A stretch of 64,000 nucleotides of DNA from Alkalihalobacillus bogoriensis ATCC BAA-922 (GTDB lineage Bacteria > Bacillota > Bacilli > Bacillales > Bacillaceae_F): NCBI RefSeq assembly GCF_000621445.1, contig NZ_JHYI01000010.1:1-64000 (forward strand), written 5' to 3'. Every line of letters begins with the position of its first letter. Position 1 is the first letter of the stretch. The notes beneath the pieces are model-generated. The model searched no databases. It saw only the letters and a program-made list of their open reading frames with translations, and was not told the DNA's origin. This document shows, piece by piece, positions 1 to 8,914 of the stretch. Made by a program: the position numbers and the translations under genes.

Positions 1-336
1 AAATCAAATGATAACTGTTTGCAATTGGAAGAAAAAAGAAATTTGATTTATATAAATATACAGAAGTGGGTATGTCGCCACCTGAAAAAAGCAACTCCCT
101 ATTGAACATTGCTCCTGTAAAATAACAGCTTAATTCTAAAGTATATTTTTTTGTCTACATATAACAGGAGTATTTGGTGTTAATATGATGAACTGCACTA
201 TGATGACCATTCGATATTCATTAGCTTATCATGAATTAAAGATGTTTATTAATTGATATAAGAATTGCATAACCAGTTGATTCTAGGCTTTTGGGAGCTT
301 CAACATGATTCCTTATATTCAGTTAAGGAGGAAGAG

Positions 337-618
337 ATGAAAAAAAAAGTAGATAAGAAAAATCTCTTTTTGTGGATACTATTGGGAGTTTATGGAATCA
401 CACTTGCTATAATTGCCGATGTCTATTTTGATTTTTTTCAAGCTAATAAACTTTTAGGTTTATTTTTAGCAGGTATTCTATTACTACTAATTTTTTTGTG
501 CATTTTATCAGAGAGTAAAAAATACAATGGGTCCACAAAAGTAAATAAAAAAGTATTCTTTTCAGCATTATACGTTTTTATCGTTTTAATGTTGGTCATA
601 AGTCTTACAAAAATTTAA
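337..618 (+). CDS. Small three-helix membrane protein, tandem copy 1
   Basis: Unrecognised 93-aa protein. It starts MKKKVDKK (positive, cytoplasmic end) and then shows three hydrophobic stretches at about residues 9-29, 37-57 and 70-90, with a conserved DVYFDFFQANKLLG segment between helices 1 and 2 and SESKK after helix 2. The ATG at 337 is chosen because it lies 6 bases after AAGGAGG; an open frame extends upstream to 265 but has no ribosome binding site. It is nearly identical to the gene at 971 and to the broken copy at 1644, and related to the decayed copy at 7111. Function unknown; small membrane immunity-like or stress proteins often occur in such arrays, but that is only a guess. Confidence 0.75.
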   Translation: MKKKVDKKNLFLWILLGVYGITLAIIADVYFDFFQANKLLGLFLAGILLLLIFLCILSESKKYNGSTKVNKKVFFSALYVFIVLMLVISLTKI

Positions 619-970
619 AAGCACAAGGGAAGACTGTTTTGACGTAATAATAACTGGCTAATTGAAATAGTCCCCATTGAATTGTTATTTATAAAAAAAT
701 ACAGAAGTAGGGTAAGTTGCCACCGGAAGAAATTCTAATAAACAAGGATCCTAAAATACAGCTTTATTCTAAAGTATATTTTTGTCTTCATACAGTATTA
801 GAATTTGGTGTATGATGATGCACGCACTGCATTATAATGACCTTTTGATTGTCATCACCTTATCATGAAATAACGCTGTTTATTAACTGATATAAGAATT
901 GCTTAACCAGGTGATTCTACGCTTTTGGGAGCTTCAACATGATTCCATAAATTCAGTTAAGGAGGAAGAG

Positions 971-1252
971 ATGAAAAAAAAAGTAGATAAGAAATATATT
1001 TTATTGTGGGTACTAGCGGGAGTATATGGACTCACATTTGGTATCATTATGGATGTTTATTATGATTTTTTTCAAGCTAATAAACTCTTAGGTTTATTTT
1101 TAGCAGGTATTCTGGTTCTATTAATATTTTTGATCATTTTATCAGAGAGTAAAAAATACAATGGGTCCACAAAAGTAAATAAAAAAGTATTCATTTCAGC
1201 AGTATACGTTTTTATCGTTTTAATGTTGGTCATTAGTCTTACAAAAATTTAA
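971..1252 (+). CDS. Small three-helix membrane protein, tandem copy 2
   Basis: Second intact paralogue, 93 aa, same start context (TTAAGGAGGAAGAG then ATG). Differences from copy 1 are concentrated in the first helix and the segment after it (FGIIMDVYYDFFQ instead of LAIIADVYFDFFQ), while the C-terminal half is almost unchanged. The A-run after the start codon is nine bases long, as in copy 1, which keeps the frame. Function unknown. The pattern of a variable N-terminal half and a constant C-terminal half could reflect diversification or partial conversion between copies. Confidence 0.75.
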   Translation: MKKKVDKKYILLWVLAGVYGLTFGIIMDVYYDFFQANKLLGLFLAGILVLLIFLIILSESKKYNGSTKVNKKVFISAVYVFIVLMLVISLTKI

Positions 1253-1643
1253 TAGCACAAGGGAAGACTATTTTGACGTAATAATACTGACTAATTGGAA
1301 TAGTCCCAATTGAATTGTTGAAATCAATGATATCCATTTCAAATTTTAAAAAAAAGAAAGCTTTATTTATATAAAAATACAGAATTTGTATGTTGCCACC
1401 AGAAGAAATTTTTAATAAACAACGCTTCTAAAAAAACAGCTTAACTCTAAAGGCTCTTTTTTGTCTCCGTACAGTAGTATTCGGTGTTATTATGATGAAC
1501 TGCACTATGATGACCTTTTTATAGTCATTACCTTATCATGAATTAAAGGTGTTTATTTACTGATAGAAGAATTGCTTAACCAGGTGATTCTACGCTTTTG
1601 GTAGCTTCAACATGATTCCTTATATTCAATTAAGGAGGAAGAG

Positions 1644-1923
1644 ATGAAAAAAAGTAGATAAGAAAAATCTTTTATTGTGGGTAGTAATGGGAGTCTATGC
1701 ACTTACACTTGCTATAATTGCCGATGTCTATTTTGATTTTTTTCAAGCTAATAAACTCTTAGGTTTATTTTTAGCAGGTATTCTATTACTACTAATTTTT
1801 TTGTGCATTTTATCAGAGAGTAAAAAAATACATGGGTCCACAAAAATAAATATAAAGGTACTTTTTTCAGCGATATACTTTTTTATCGTTATTATTTTAA
1901 TCAATATTATTACAAAATTTTAA
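1644..1923 (+). pseudogene. Small membrane protein copy 3, frameshifted in the start-codon A-run
   Basis: The ribosome binding site and ATG at 1644 match copies 1 and 2, but the A-run after ATG has seven bases instead of nine. The frame then reads M-K-K-S-R-stop. The rest of the gene is intact in another frame (from a TTG at 1675, about 82 aa) and still encodes the DVYFDFFQANKLLG and SESKK segments. Either a pseudogene, or a gene switched off by slippage in a homopolymer that could revert. A TTG start at 1675 lacks a ribosome binding site. Confidence 0.75.
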
Positions 1924-2202
1924 CAAAATAACGTAGGAAAAAGAATGCTGATAGTCATTACTTTATAAAGAATTAGAGTTGTCAAATACTTTAATGTGAA
2001 ACATTTGTATTTAAGGTTTCTGCAATAGTTCGTTTTATCAAAGCCTTTATGGTTCTGACAGCCAAATAGTAACAAAAGACTACATAAAATTTTGAAGAAA
2101 AATGATAAAATACGAGTTGGTATTGGTAGCAAGTGGAAAAATGTTCAATAAAATTGAATTTTTATAATGTTATTTCAGTTGCATTTTCTATTTTATTGAA
2201 CA

Positions 2203-2382
2203 GATTCTCACTAGAAAAATCAGAAAATACGTGGAAGTATTTTGGGTATTGTAACATCATGCTTAGCTTGGATTCCTTTCTTAGGTATGATTATGCATAT
2301 TATTACAGGTGTTCTGTTAATGGTTGATGCGTATAACACACAAAAAAGGAATAGTGAGGTATTTGAAAGTTCGACTTATTAA
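2203..2382 (+). pseudogene. 3' remnant of the four-helix membrane protein gene found intact at 7606
   Basis: From about 2224 the plus strand reads ..KIRGSILGIVTSCLAWIPF.. and continues to a TAA at 2380-2382. This matches the last half of the 107-aa protein encoded at 7606-7929 (GSILGIVTSCLGWIPFLG, then LLLVDAY.SQKR). There is a stop (TAG, 2212-2214) in the same frame just upstream and no start or ribosome binding site, so this is a truncated duplicate. It is followed directly by a terminator. Confidence 0.8.
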
Positions 2383-2430
2383 AGTGACTTTCATAAGAAA
2401 AATAATTAACTAAAGACTTATTCTAAAAAA

Positions 2431-2461
2431 AAGATACTGAATTCATTCGTATCTTTTTTTC
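2431..2461 (+). terminator. Intrinsic terminator after the remnant gene
   Basis: AAGATAC (2431-2437) pairs with GTATCTT (2449-2455) around an 11-base loop, followed by seven or more T. It separates the small-membrane-protein array from the VWA lipoprotein genes. Confidence 0.75.
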
Positions 2462-2551
2462 TTTGAATGTCCCTTTTTGTTTTTAACTTCCATTATTTGA
2501 TTGAAATAGAAGTAAATGTAGAAAAAATAAAAGCGTAGTAGGTGAAGGATT

Positions 2552-3979
2552 ATGAATTTTACAATGAAAATGTTCCTATTACTAGGTTTCCTATACTTAA
2601 CTGGTTGTCAATCCGCAATGGAATCTAGTGAAACTGAAAAAGAGGACCATTCTCTTACAACTAATGAAGAAATTAACGAAGAAGAAGAGTATTCAATTTT
2701 TGAGGAAGAAGTACATGATTTGGAGTTAGAAGGGGAAGAAAATCGTGATCCATATGCAAATTTACTTGAAAGAGCACCGGATGAACCGATGACGATAGAG
2801 GAACTGTTACACTATCCGACAGGTCCACTAGCTAGCAAAAATTGGCCAGAGGACAAAGAAGAAATCATGAAAAAAGTAAAAGAATTGTTACCTCCAATTG
2901 AAGAAGAAAGTACGGAAAATGAATTAGATGCTTGGTGGAAAGCACTTCGCTATTTGTTTTCTGAAGACTATCCGAATCCAGATGACTACTTCACGCAGTT
3001 TACTATTTCTAGTTTTGGCGCTGAGGATGTGATTGATGAACGATTTACATTTAAAGACCAAATCAACGTTCTAGTGATTCTAGATGTAAGTGGGAGTATG
3101 AAGAATGAAATCGACGGGAAAGCAATGATGGATATCGCAAAAGATGCGATCCGTGAATTCACCAGCAATTTACCAGAAAAAGTGAATGTCGGGTTACGAG
3201 TCTATGGGCATGAAGGGCAAAGCACAGGGGCAGATAAAAGCCAATCTTGTCAAAGCACGGAGCTCGTATTTGACATTCAACCCTTTGATAGCGATGATTT
3301 CAATCCAATCTTAAATCAATTTGAGCCAACAGGGTGGACGCCCATTGCACTATCATTAGAAGAAGCAATGAAAGACTTAGAGGCATTCCCAGGTGAGGAC
3401 AATACAAACCTCGTTTATATTGTCAGTGATGGAATCGAAACATGTGATGGCGATCCAGTAGCTGCCGCCGAAGCGTTAGCGGACTCTAATATTCATCCGA
3501 TTATTAATGTCATAGGCTTTAACGTTGATATAGATGGACAACGCCACCTCAGAGAAGTGGCAGAGGCTGGTGGTGGCCTTTATACAAATGCTGGTAATGA
3601 AGAACAGTTAAATATAGCGTTTGAACAAGCGGAAGAACTCTTGCGCAAGTGGGAACAGTGGCTCCTTGGTAACCAAGTCGATGTCAATAATCATCGCGCA
3701 ATACTTTTAAATGAAAGTATGGGATTAGAAGCGGCATGGGGAAATTTAAATATGAGAGAAACTAGAATGCTAAGAGAAGTTTACGGAGTATTAAATTATG
3801 AAGATTATATTACATCGGACGCATGGAGCTACTTTCATTCTAAAGTAAATGAAAAGAATAGCCTTTATCAAAAATTTTCACATGAAGTTAGAGACCGATT
3901 TGTAGAAAGAATAGAACAATCCTACAACAAAACAATCGAAGAATTACAAGAAACTTATACTGAAAATATATCTAACTAA
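2552..3979 (+). CDS. VWA-domain lipoprotein (YwmC/YwmD-like), paralogue 1
   Basis: A 475-aa secreted lipoprotein. The signal peptide ends in the lipobox LTGC (Cys19). An acidic, low-complexity linker follows (about 20-65), then a conserved region of about 100 residues (RDPYANLLERAPDEP.., AWWKALRYLF), then a von Willebrand factor A domain (about 170-365). The metal-ion-dependent adhesion site is complete: D178-x-S180-x-S182 in DVSGSM, T263 in TGWTPI, and D293 in SDGIETC. The C-terminal 100 residues are charged and helical. Start ATG 2552 follows AGGTGAAGG. It heads three tandem paralogues (gaps 56 and 51 bp, no terminator between), probably an operon. Extracellular, metal-dependent ligand binding is the family role; the ligand is unknown. 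Confidence 0.85.
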   Translation: MNFTMKMFLLLGFLYLTGCQSAMESSETEKEDHSLTTNEEINEEEEYSIFEEEVHDLELEGEENRDPYANLLERAPDEPMTIEELLHYPTGPLASKNWPEDKEEIMKKVKELLPPIEEESTENELDAWWKALRYLFSEDYPNPDDYFTQFTISSFGAEDVIDERFTFKDQINVLVILDVSGSMKNEIDGKAMMDIAKDAIREFTSNLPEKVNVGLRVYGHEGQSTGADKSQSCQSTELVFDIQPFDSDDFNPILNQFEPTGWTPIALSLEEAMKDLEAFPGEDNTNLVYIVSDGIETCDGDPVAAAEALADSNIHPIINVIGFNVDIDGQRHLREVAEAGGGLYTNAGNEEQLNIAFEQAEELLRKWEQWLLGNQVDVNNHRAILLNESMGLEAAWGNLNMRETRMLREVYGVLNYEDYITSDAWSYFHSKVNEKNSLYQKFSHEVRDRFVERIEQSYNKTIEELQETYTENISN

Positions 3980-4035
3980 TTAATGAAGGCAAAAGTCTTG
4001 AAGAAAATATTAATTTAGGAGTAAGGAGAAAACCA

Positions 4036-5466
4036 ATGAAAAGGATAGTAATGTTTTTTTGTGTATTATCAGTCTTTATACATACAGGGTGTAGTTCAGA
4101 GGAACAATCAACAGAAGCACCTACACCTCAACCAACACAACAAGAAACAGAAGAAAAGGTAGAGCAATCGACTGAAACTGAACAAGATGTAGAAGAGCCA
4201 CAATTAGATAGCGAGCAAGGGGAAATGCGGGACCCTTTCGAAAATTTATTGGAAAGGGCTCCGGAGGAACCAACAACAGTAGAGGAATTGTTGCACTATC
4301 CAACAGGTCCACTAGCTAACATGACTTGGCGAGATGACCGACAGGAAATCTTGATGAAAGTAAAAGAAGTGTTACCACCAATTGAAAAAGAGACTTCTGA
4401 GCAAGAACTCGAAGCTTGGTGGAGAGCTTTCCGCTATTTGTTTGCGCGTGAATACCCTAATCCGGATCAATATTTTACCGAGTTTACTATTTCTGGATTT
4501 GGTGGTGATGGTGTCATTGATGAACGGTACCAATTTAAAGAACAAATTAATGTGCTTGTTGTCTTAGATGTTAGTGGAAGCATGCGAAATGAAATTGATG
4601 GGAAACCGATGATGGACATCGCGAAAGAGGCAATCCAAGAGTTTACTTCAAACTTGCCAGAAAAAGCGAATGTTGGGTTACGAGTCTATGGTCATGAAGG
4701 GAAAAGTACAGGGGCAGATAAAAGCCAATCATGTCAAAGTACAGAGCTAGTTTATGATATCCAACCTTTAAAACAGTCTGAATTTGATTCGATATTACAT
4801 CAATTTGAACCAACTGGTTGGACGCCAATCGCTTTGTCGTTAGAAGAAGCGATGAAAGATTTCGAGAAGTTTCCAGGAGAAGAAAATACAAACCTTGTCT
4901 ATGTTGTGAGTGATGGGATAGAAACATGTGATGGAAACCCTGAGGCGGCAGCAAAAGCATTAGCAGACTCTAATATTCAACCCATTATTAATGTCATAGG
5001 CTTTAATGTTGATATGGACGGCCAACAGCATTTAAGAGAAATTGCAGAAGCAGGAAATGGTTTATATACAAATGCAGGAAATGAAGAGCAGTTAAAAGAT
5101 GCATTTGAACAAGCCGAGGAACTAATCCGACAGTGGGAACAGTGGCTTAGTGGGAATAAAATTGATGCGAGAAATCAACGAGCCAGACTGTTAAATAAAG
5201 CTAGGGGATTACAGGCAACATGGACAAATGAGAACATGGGAGAAAACAGAGATCTAAGAGAAGTTAAGGTGGCATTAAGCACTGAGGGGTATATAACAAG
5301 GGAAGCATCACACTATTTTACTTCATTATTGAATGAAAAAAATAGATTATATCAAGGATTTTCAAATGAAGTTAGTGAGAGGTTTGAAGAAAGAGTAGAA
5401 GAGGCTTACGAAAAAACAATTGAAGAACTTGAAGAAACTTTCACTGAAAATACCCCAGATGAATAA
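4036..5466 (+). CDS. VWA-domain lipoprotein (YwmC/YwmD-like), paralogue 2
   Basis: A 476-aa paralogue of the upstream gene. Lipobox HTGC (Cys19), then an E/Q/T-rich linker containing EAPTPQPTQQETEE, then the same RDPFENLLERAPEEP block and a VWA domain (about 170-365) with an intact DVSGSM (D178), TGWTPI and SDGIETC site. The C-terminal tail is helical and charged. Start ATG 4036 follows TAAGGAG. The signal peptide and linker are almost identical to those of the third paralogue, and the VWA segment is nearly identical to it at DNA level, whereas the first paralogue is more distant, which points to recent duplication plus conversion. Confidence 0.85.
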   Translation: MKRIVMFFCVLSVFIHTGCSSEEQSTEAPTPQPTQQETEEKVEQSTETEQDVEEPQLDSEQGEMRDPFENLLERAPEEPTTVEELLHYPTGPLANMTWRDDRQEILMKVKEVLPPIEKETSEQELEAWWRAFRYLFAREYPNPDQYFTEFTISGFGGDGVIDERYQFKEQINVLVVLDVSGSMRNEIDGKPMMDIAKEAIQEFTSNLPEKANVGLRVYGHEGKSTGADKSQSCQSTELVYDIQPLKQSEFDSILHQFEPTGWTPIALSLEEAMKDFEKFPGEENTNLVYVVSDGIETCDGNPEAAAKALADSNIQPIINVIGFNVDMDGQQHLREIAEAGNGLYTNAGNEEQLKDAFEQAEELIRQWEQWLSGNKIDARNQRARLLNKARGLQATWTNENMGENRDLREVKVALSTEGYITREASHYFTSLLNEKNRLYQGFSNEVSERFEERVEEAYEKTIEELEETFTENTPDE

Positions 5467-5517
5467 TGTGTGCAAAACATCACCAAACGTATCGATAGAG
5501 TTAAAAGGAGAGAGATA

Positions 5518-6974
5518 ATGAAAAAAAGAATGTTGTTTATTTTGGTAATATCAATCTTTCTATATACAGGGTGCAGTTCAGAAGAACAATCAACAGAAGC
5601 ACCTACACCTCAACCAACACAACAAGAAACAGAAGAAAACGCGGATCAACCTAATGAAAATGAACAAGATGTTGAGGAGGCTATTACAGATAGCGAGCAA
5701 GGGGAAATGCGGGATCCTTTCGAAAATTTATTAGAAAGGGCTCCAGAGGAACCAACGACAGTAGAAGAAGCCCTAAGTTATCCTGTAGGTCCATTGACAA
5801 ATAACCTTAATCAACGTGACCGAGATTATCAAGCTTTAAAGGTAATGGAAATCTTACCACCGATTGAAGAGGGGGCGTCACAAGAAGAATTAGATGCGTG
5901 GTGGAGAGCATATCGATATTTGTTAGCTCATGAGTACCCCAACCCAGACCAATACTTTACCGAATTTAACATCGCAAGCTTTGGAGGGGCTGATGTGGAA
6001 GATGAGCGATATCATTTTAAAGAACAAATCAGCGATATCATTTTAAAGAACAAATCAACGTGCTTGTAATATTAGATGTCAGTGGAAGCATGAGAAATGA
6101 AATTGATGGGAAACCAATGATGGACATTGCGAAAGAGGCCATTCAAGAGTTTACTTCAAATTTGCCAGAAAAAGCGAATGTTGGGTTACGAGTCTATGGT
6201 CATGAAGGAAAAAGTACAGGGGCAGATAAAAGCCAATCATGTCAAAGTACAGAGCTAGTTTATGATATCCAACCTTTAAAACAGTCTGAATTTGATTCGA
6301 TATTACATCAATTTGAACCAACTGGTTGGACGCCAATCGCTTTGTCGTTAGATGAAGCGATGAAAGATTTTGAGAAGTTTCCAGGAGAAGAAAATACAAA
6401 CCTTGTTTATGTCGTCAGTGATGGAATTGAAACATGTGATGGCGATCCAGTAGCTGCCGCCAAAGCGTTATCGGAATCGAATATTCAACCGATTATTAAT
6501 GTCATAGGCTTTAATGTTGATATGGACGGACAACGCCACCTCAGAGAAGTCGCAGAAGCAGGTGGTGGGATTTATACAAATGCCGGAAATGAAGAACAAT
6601 TACATGCTGCGTTTAATCAAGCAGAAGAGTTAATGAAACAGTGGGAAGAATGGCTAAGCGGAGAAATGAAGGAAGCAACCGATCAACGAATTGACCTTTT
6701 AACAGATGTGTGGGCTCTAGAGGGAGTTTGGATGAATGTGAATGCAATAGAAACAAATACTTTTCAGGCAGTTCATTATGAGCTTTACGTCCTTGGTCAT
6801 ATTACAAAAGCAGCTACTGATTATTTTTATGTTAAGGCAACGGATAAAGATCAATTATATGATTCTTTTAGATTTGATCTTGTAGATATGTTTAAAGAAA
6901 GAGTAGAAGAGGCTTACCAAAAAACAATTGAAGAACTAGAAGAAACTTTCACTGAAAATATCACTAATGAATAA
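5518..6974 (+). pseudogene. VWA-domain lipoprotein paralogue 3, frameshifted by a 26-bp duplication
   Basis: The gene starts at ATG 5518 (after AAAAGGAG) with a lipobox YTGC and the same linker as paralogue 2. At 6006-6057 a 26-bp sequence is repeated exactly in tandem; 26 is not a multiple of 3, so the frame changes just before the VWA core and stops at 6069. Removing one copy restores ..FKEQINVLVILDVSGSM.. and a single frame to 6974. The remaining part is open from a GTG at 6060 with no ribosome binding site. Motifs in the second half are intact, so the break is very recent or reversible by slippage. The C-terminal 100 residues differ most from the other two. Confidence 0.85.
6006..6057. 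repeat. Exact 26-bp tandem duplication inside the third VWA gene
   Basis: Copy 1 is 6006-6031 and copy 2 is 6032-6057; both begin GCGATATCATTTTAAAG and end CAAATCA. The duplication shifts the reading frame by two bases. Confidence 0.95.
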
Positions 6975-7110
6975 TTGAATATTTTTTTATATACAATAAA
7001 TATATTATGTTAACTAATATAACTTTTATTTTTTTGGTTTTCACTGTGTATATAAAGGAATATTTACTTCCCTCTATGCACAGTGAATTTGTTTTGAAAG
7101 GAAGAAAATC
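6975..7110. other. A/T-rich intergenic region with a 9-bp inverted repeat
   Basis: No gene seen. TTCACTGTG (7040-7048) is repeated inverted as CACAGTGAA (7079-7087) with a 30-base loop, just upstream of the decayed gene at 7111. There is no T-run, so it is not an obvious terminator; it could be a leader hairpin. Confidence 0.4.
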
Positions 7111-7384
7111 ATTAAAAAACCAAAAAAATTGATTTATTTCATTCTGTTCTTAGTATTATATACATATTCACAATGGGAATGATAATTGCAAGTAACCCTG
7201 ACTATTTCGCTCAAATATGATACTTGCAATATTCTTAACGATTACAATAGCAGTAAGCTTATTAATAATGGCTTTAATCTTTTCAAAACCAAAACTAGGA
7301 ACAAAACTCAATTCGAAAGTCGTTGTATCAGCAATTTACTTCTTATTAATTGCTTTAACTGTTAACTTTGTTTTGAGATTGTAA
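7111..7384 (+). pseudogene. Decayed copy of the 93-aa small membrane protein
   Basis: A ribosome binding site (AAAGGAAG) precedes ATT at 7111, then KKPKKLIYFILF.. as in the 93-aa family's lysine-rich start and first helix. The frame ends at a TGA after about 24 codons. A second frame carries IIASNPDYFAQ, matching IIADVYFDFFQ of the family, and a third frame from ATG 7217 reads the last two helices to TAA 7382-7384 (SKPKLGTKLNSKVVVSA, matching SESKK.NGSTKVNKKVFFSA). At least two frameshifts and a lost ATG mark it as a pseudogene. Confidence 0.75.
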
Positions 7385-7605
7385 AAAAAAAGCAAATGAA
7401 ATTAATGAACAGAAAGCACCAGACACTACTAGACTCAACTCATTTTTGAATGGAACCAGATTTAAAATTAAACGTATAAATATTAGTACGTATGGAATCG
7501 TTGTTTATAGTATAATAACCATATATTAACAAAAACTTCATCTTTTATCGGTAGCGACGAATGTCCTTTATCGAGTAAACTAGTATACGGAGAGGAGTGA
7601 GAGAA

Positions 7606-7929
7606 ATGAAATCATCAACAGTGTTAAAATGGATTTCCGGTGGATTAGAAGCATTTTTAGCCATTCCTGTTTTTGGAGCTGCGATTATTCTTGGGCTGTA
7701 TTGGCTGCCACTCGCCTTTATGCTCGTTATGCATATTGTCACTTTAGTTAGTTCAGCCTCGGATAAACGAAATATTCACGGCAGTATTTTAGGAATTGTT
7801 ACATCATGCCTTGGCTGGATTCCTTTTTTAGGGTGGACGATGCATGTGATTACAGCAACTTTACTTTTAGTAGACGCGTATAAAAGTCAAAAACGTGACA
7901 ATGAAGTAGTTGAAAATATTAATTTTTAA
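7606..7929 (+). CDS. Small integral membrane protein, unknown function
   Basis: 107 aa, with hydrophobic segments at about residues 8-28, 30-50 and 63-95 and a charged C-terminus (DAYKSQKRDNEVVE). I do not recognise the family. The ATG at 7606 is preferred over a GTG at 7597 because GAGGAG lies 8 bases before it. A truncated duplicate of its second half lies at 2203-2382, on the other side of the VWA genes, so the pair (93-aa gene, this gene) was once duplicated as a block around the VWA cluster. Confidence 0.7.
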   Translation: MKSSTVLKWISGGLEAFLAIPVFGAAIILGLYWLPLAFMLVMHIVTLVSSASDKRNIHGSILGIVTSCLGWIPFLGWTMHVITATLLLVDAYKSQKRDNEVVENINF

Positions 7930-8126
7930 TGAAATGAAATTTTTTTGAAATCATGAAACCATTCCCTTCTTTTCTTCGTAAACAAATTATCTGCATGAAA
8001 CTAGTAAACTAACTTTTTCATAAAAAAATCATAGTTTTTCATGTTTTGTTATGAGATTGTAATGGTAATCTATTAGATTTCATGAGAAAATAAAAGAAAT
8101 CAATAGGAGGAAAGGGGGAATTATCA

Positions 8127-8756
8127 ATGATGTTATGGTTAAAACGGGCCACTTTAGTGACTACTGCTGTCGTTACATTAGGTTTAGCATTACCAGCAGG
8201 TGTAACAAAAGCTGAGCAACTCGACATGCGGTCGGCCACGAAACCAGTAAGTGAAGTGCCTGACAAGCCGACGATATTAAAAGTTGAGCAAGGTTATGGA
8301 TATAGCGACCCAGCCATTGATGGGGCGTTAACATATAAAGATTTCTTTAAAACCGAGTTTTTTCTCGAACATACATTACTTCAAGCGTATGAGCAAGGAA
8401 TCGTGAAGTTTGGACCGAAAATCACCGAAAAAATTGGTGAACAGTATGAAGATTTTATTTTACCTCGATTTAAAGAAGTGCTAGAAGAAGTGACAGCGGA
8501 TGTAGATACTACTGAAATAGATTTTCTTCGGATAAGCAATGACCCAGCAGCAGGAATGGGTGAAAAAATCTTGCATGTGTATGATGAAAGAGATGGAAGT
8601 GATTTCGTTCGTTTTCATGTACGGAGGGAAAATCCACCTCGACAAGGATATTGGTTTGATTTTCACTACCATTTAGCAAAAGATAATTTTGAAGAACATT
8701 ATGAGTTAGGTAAAATTTATTGGGATAAAAATACTCCGCCTTTATGGCAAGCATAA
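8127..8756 (+). CDS. ypjP: YpjP-like exported protein
   Basis: 209 aa. The N-terminus (MMLWLKRATLVTTAVV..) is a signal peptide with a likely cleavage after TKA near residue 30. The mature part is rich in acidic and aromatic residues and ends FHYHLAKDNFEEHYELGKIYW, then DKNTPP, an ending I associate with the Bacillus YpjP family (function unknown). Length is normal for that family. Start 8127 follows AGGAGGAAAGGGG; a second ATG follows at once. Not linked to thymidylate synthase genes here. A weak terminator follows. Confidence 0.65.
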   Translation: MMLWLKRATLVTTAVVTLGLALPAGVTKAEQLDMRSATKPVSEVPDKPTILKVEQGYGYSDPAIDGALTYKDFFKTEFFLEHTLLQAYEQGIVKFGPKITEKIGEQYEDFILPRFKEVLEEVTADVDTTEIDFLRISNDPAAGMGEKILHVYDERDGSDFVRFHVRRENPPRQGYWFDFHYHLAKDNFEEHYELGKIYWDKNTPPLWQA

Positions 8757-8757
8757 G

Positions 8758-8795
8758 AAAAAAGTCGCTCATCTTTGAGTGGATTTTTTCTTTTT
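8758..8795 (+). terminator. Probable terminator after the YpjP-like gene
   Basis: An imperfect hairpin (CTCA..TGAG core) flanked by A-rich and T-rich arms, followed by two T-runs (TTTTTTCTTTTTTT). Confidence 0.5.
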
Positions 8796-8914
8796 TTTCG
8801 TCTTTTTTCATCATATTGTCAAAAAATATTACAAGAAAATAAAACTTTTAATATAAAATGAGTCTAAAGACATGTTATAATAGTTTTACACTATATAAAT
8901 GGAGGAAATATAAT

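Larger units (their letters stand above)
60..1930. repeat. Three tandem copies of a ~650-bp unit, each with a leader and a small membrane protein gene
   Basis: The unit beginning near 60 recurs near 699 and near 1378. Each copy has a leader with the words ACAGAA..TG..GCCACC, then ATGATGAACTGCACTATGATGACC (roughly), then TTTTGG.AGCTTCAACATGATTCC, a TTAAGGAGGAAGAG ribosome binding site and the coding sequence. Both coding and non-coding parts are conserved, so these are recent duplications of a whole expression unit rather than only of the gene. Copy 3 is the most diverged and its gene is frameshifted. Confidence 0.9.

Noticed and set aside
1920-2132. Minus-strand frame of 70 aa next to the membrane protein array
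   Set aside because: No start signal, composition driven by A/T-rich sequence, no protein-like features.
4643-4960. Minus-strand open frame opposite the second VWA gene (and its twin at 6151-6399)
   Set aside because: It mirrors conserved VWA coding sequence on the other strand, has no ribosome binding site, and both copies exist only because the VWA genes are paralogues.
7511-7516. TATAAT upstream of the gene at 7606
   Set aside because: No acceptable -35 box at 16-18 bases.
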